A stretch of 11,471 nt of DNA from Dimargaris cristalligena (Eukaryota; Kickxellomycota; Dimargaritomycetes; Dimargaritales; Dimargaritaceae), in NCBI GenBank assembly GCA_027576995.1, contig JANBQC010000766.1, positions 1 through 11,471 on the forward strand, read 5' to 3'. Numbering within the stretch: the first letter of the stretch is position 1; each line of letters opens with the position of its first letter. The position numbers and the translations under genes are program-made. Shown one piece after another: positions 8,661-11,471 of the stretch. The notes beneath the pieces were generated by a model, which saw only the letters and a program-made list of their open reading frames with translations, searched no databases and had not been told where the DNA came from.

Positions 8661-9773
8661 GACAGAACCGAGGTCTAGTTCCTAGCTGCAGGCATTAAGA
8701 AATTCGATTGTAAGTAAGAGAATCTGAACCAAATCATCGCATTTTATTGTTACACACATTATAACACTCTATTGTTGAGCCCGAAAAGTGTTAAATTTCA
8801 TAAGACGGTATACATCTGAGTGTAGCTTGCACAGATCCCCATCCCTCATATCTCTAACTGTATATTTCTGGAAGACGCACAGAGTTCTGGTTCCACGGGG
8901 CCTCTGTATTGGAGTTCAAACTCACACAAATCAAAATATGGGCGCTTCCATCGACTACCCAATGGTATGACAGGAGAATGGCTACCTAATCCCTCTGAAA
9001 TCGATGACTTGGCCATTGGGGAGATACAGTGCTCGGTTTGATTATTTTTTTTTAGAAAAATAGGGCAATGGGGGGCCTACGGTCTCTCACCGGTGATTAG
9101 ATTCAGTTTACATTATGATCAAGCAACTGTGGTATAAGGAATATGTAGTGTCTTATTCACTGCATGGGTCTCTCATAAACGACCCAGTGAGACTCAAACC
9201 GAAGGCACCCCAACTCCAACCACAGTGTGGATACCTTATTAGGAGGGGAGGGGCACCTGGGCGCACAACTAGGGGAATGCATTAGACGTGGGATGCCCAC
9301 CATTCTTTTAAACATTGCATTTGGCTGGATATAACAGACTTGGTCTATATAATAGGATGTTTTTTATAAAATGAGTCAATCATAATAAAAATGAAGGTTT
9401 ATGTACAAATTAGAAGGCCAGACCAGAACCTAATTACGTGGATATTGGATGCATTTGGTTTTCTAGAGGATTGGGAATATGGCTAGTGGTGACTTTGTCC
9501 GGGTCAGAGAGGCAGAGGCAAGCCCTATTATTAGATATCCCAAAGGAGACCTTCAAGGGCAGAAGGAAGGGAAGGGGTCCCGAGCCATACACTCTCCCCT
9601 ATTGTCGCCAAGAACTGATATATCTATATATAAAAAATTCTGCTGGGCTTATCTGCGTATCTGGTCCAACCCAATGATAGTATGCGGTAGCGGAAGATTA
9701 AATAACACCACCTCTGCTAACACTTCACTTCTAACCATCTAAACAGACAACATCTAGGAGTGGCGTTGGGCAT

Positions 9774-9781
9774 TATATAAA
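9774..9781 (+). promoter_or_regulatory. TATA box without a recognised gene, rightward
   Basis: The plus strand reads TATATAAACCG, the same extended form as the other boxes in this window. The first downstream ATG opens a frame of only three codons (near 9854), and I find no exon chain after it. Possibly the promoter of a lost gene or of a non-coding transcript, or a chance match in AT-rich DNA. Confidence 0.25.
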
Positions 9782-10189
9782 CCGACTATAGTGCTGAACT
9801 ACTGTTTCATTAACCGTTACGTACAATTTATGGGCTAATTAGGCCGTATCAATATGTATTCTTAGTAATCAGCATCCCTCCAATCCAGTTACGACCTCCT
9901 CAATCGGATAATAGCTGAGCAGACGTCAACGGAAGCGCGTAGACAGTCATTAACAAGAGGTGGTACAGGGGCGTTTAATTAGAGATATTATATACTTTAG
10001 GTGGAATGTGGCACTTTGCCAAAGTACACTGGTACAATAGTTTCAAAGATATTCAAAGGCAATAAGCTCCAAGTATGGGGCTTTCTGGCCAGCCTCTGGC
10101 TATATATTTTTTTGTGGTGCAATATTAATAGTGGAGTTTCAATATAGATGGATTGAACTCAAGAGAGGTTGTATCTCACTCTGTTTTTA

Positions 10190-10344
10190 AAATATGGGTG
10201 AAGTTCGGCTCGACTGTATAGGGTTTTAATTGATATGTGTATGGGAAAATCGGCGGGATGTTTATTTTCAACCAGTAATATTTGCCTCATCAAATGGGTT
10301 TTTCGTTATACAGCCTGGTTGAACAATTCCCATATTGTAATACC
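10190..10344 (+). repeat. Dispersed repeat, copy C
   Basis: About 155 bp, direct repeat of copy B and, over its right half, of copy A. The best-kept parts are AATATGGGTGAA at the left end and AACCAGTAATATTTGCC through CGTTATACAGCCTG in the middle. Similarity to copy B may extend weakly some 30 bases further left. No coding potential beyond a chance 64-codon frame. Confidence 0.65.
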
Positions 10345-10721
10345 TCATTTGACCACTCTGTATATTCGAAACGAGCATAAATCCGAAAGAACTCAAGATG
10401 CACCCATATGCCGGTGCCGTTCAATCTGACCGGGTTATCCGCAATTATGGGACAGTCTGGTCATTTGATACCCCCCTCGAACCTATCCCCACGCCCAGAC
10501 ATCCGTCGTTCATAGAAAGAGAATAGCTAACAACTCAGGGGCCTTTCGTTTTAAAAGTCTATACAACTTATAGGCGCACTGAATCGGTGGTTAATTGTGA
10601 AACCCTACGGAGACACTGCTAATTTATTGAACATCGCTGTTGTATAAAAATAATACTTTTCATAATTTGAGGCAAGTGAACCCCCCCCTCTTTCAAAGGG
10701 GCCCTCCTCATATCCACGTCG

Positions 10722-11471
10722 GACCCCAGTGAGACTCCTGACAGCTAGTGGTGTCACACTGGAGATATTCTAGAAGGCCACCTTAGCCCAGCCACATTTC
10801 TCCTGTTGAACTCCATCACCACCTGTTTACCCCCATTTCTCACCATTGCTATATTGGTCATTTTGTAGACAGGCTGGTGATGGTAACCACCCAAATACCT
10901 ACCCCACCCCAAGGTCATATGGCTGTTTGATTTAATTTACAATGTTGGTCAATTAGCCACTGCATACCTCATTTTGGTCACAATTCTGTTGTTTTTCACT
11001 TCTAGCTGCAAACCTCAAGGAGATTCAGTATTTCACATATGTTTACTAGCAGGCTTATAACTAGGACATTTGGTAAGATTTATAGCCCTTGAAAAATGAA
11101 TTACAATGAAGCTATGTTGGTGGGGTAGTTATGTTGGTGTAATGTGAATTATTTTAGCTTGATCAAGGGACTTGTTTTGAGAATGGAACACAATGGGCCA
11201 GCAGTAGTTAGTGGGAGAAAACAAAGGGGTATAATGTTAGTCTCATGCAAAAACCCCTAGTCATACCAGGTGCATTTTAGATAACCACCAGTATGAATCC
11301 TGATATATGAAGCAGGCTAGCAGGTAGAGGGGTGTCACCTGAGTTAACCACTCTTAGGCCATCAAGAGTCTTGGGGATAGGCTTCTAATGGTAGGCAGGT
11401 GTAAAGAACTGAAATCAAATCCTTGAAAACTGAACTTTATTTGAAAAGATAGATAATAAAAGGGAAAGGTG
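10722..11471. mobile_element. CpG-free block, probable retroelement remnant cut by the window edge
   Basis: No CG dinucleotide occurs in 750 bp, directly after two at 10717-10721. At 42% G+C roughly 30 would be expected by chance. The block includes the right 67-bp repeat, which starts TGTCACC straight after the purine-rich AGGTAGAGGGG (11322-11332), the arrangement of a polypurine tract and the 5' end of a 3' LTR. A 48-codon open stretch on the plus strand (around 10788-10930) might be decayed coding sequence, but I cannot assign it to any retroelement protein. Confidence 0.45.
11333..11399 (+). repeat. 67-bp inverted repeat, right member
   Basis: Reverse-complement partner of 6067-6133 with seven substitutions, five of which are transition pairs consistent with cytosine deamination or its complement. 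It begins TGTCACCTGAGTTAAC. Sequence beyond 11399 to the window edge has no match in the other copy. Confidence 0.8.

Larger units (their letters stand above)
8422..10721. other. Long intergenic region
   Basis: About 2.3 kb of AT-rich DNA with ordinary CpG content and no convincing gene. Near the F-box-like gene it holds that gene's leader and TATA box; the minus-strand leader is pyrimidine-rich with CTTCCTTCC-type runs. Further right are an orphan TATA box and repeat copy C. Small open frames at 9438-9742 and 10235-10429 lack motifs, and the latter falls inside the repeat. Confidence 0.5.

Noticed and set aside
8905..8935. tRNA-like B box (GGAGTTCAAACTC)
   Set aside because: No matching A box or acceptor and anticodon stems could be placed around it.
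9160..9195. Small hairpin (TGGGTC / GACCCA with flanking CACTG/CAGTG)
   Set aside because: Arms are short with a bulge and there is no T run or gene end nearby; within what chance allows in 11 kb.
9181..10740. Shared word CAGTGAGACTC at about 9185 and 10728
   Set aside because: Similarity does not extend beyond about 14 bases, so it is not treated as a repeat family.

Overview
The window looks like nuclear DNA from a fungus. It holds one long intronless secreted protease gene, one gene that needs a spliceosomal GT-AG intron to make sense, TATA-type promoters, and long AT-rich intergenic stretches with decayed repeats. No bacterial operon structure, Shine-Dalgarno sites, rRNA, convincing tRNA or CRISPR array was seen. 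The closer assignment is inference: a secretory signal peptide leading into an F-box-like motif, next to a PA-domain subtilase, fits a lineage rich in secreted proteins such as an early-diverging (zygomycete-grade) fungus.

Layout. 1-953: intergenic, with two diverging consensus TATA boxes but no convincing gene. 954-3518 (minus): complete 854-residue secreted subtilisin-family protease (Vpr/C5a-peptidase-like, with PA insert and C-terminal beta domains). 3519-4796: intergenic, with copy A of a dispersed repeat. 4797-5249 (minus): a doubtful 150-residue reading frame. 5250-6719: repeat-rich, with copy B of the dispersed repeat, an ~820-bp nearly CpG-free block (5434-6251) and the left member of a 67-bp inverted repeat. 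6720-8421 (minus): two-exon gene, 462 residues in the preferred model; exon 1 encodes a signal peptide plus F-box-like motif and exon 2 a long helical, weakly ankyrin-like domain. 8422-10721: intergenic, with the TATA box of that gene, an orphan TATA box and repeat copy C. 10722-11471: 750 bp without a single CpG, containing the right member of the 67-bp inverted repeat preceded by a purine-rich tract, which suggests the edge of a retroelement running off the window.

The two good genes are both on the minus strand and both predicted to be secreted. They are separated by more than 3 kb of repeat-bearing DNA, so there is no sign of co-transcription. The observations most worth checking are the secreted F-box-like architecture with its splice-dependent reading frame, and the coincidence of CpG-free blocks with the 67-bp inverted repeat (60 of 67 bases identical by eye), which points to old, probably cytosine-methylated transposon remains.
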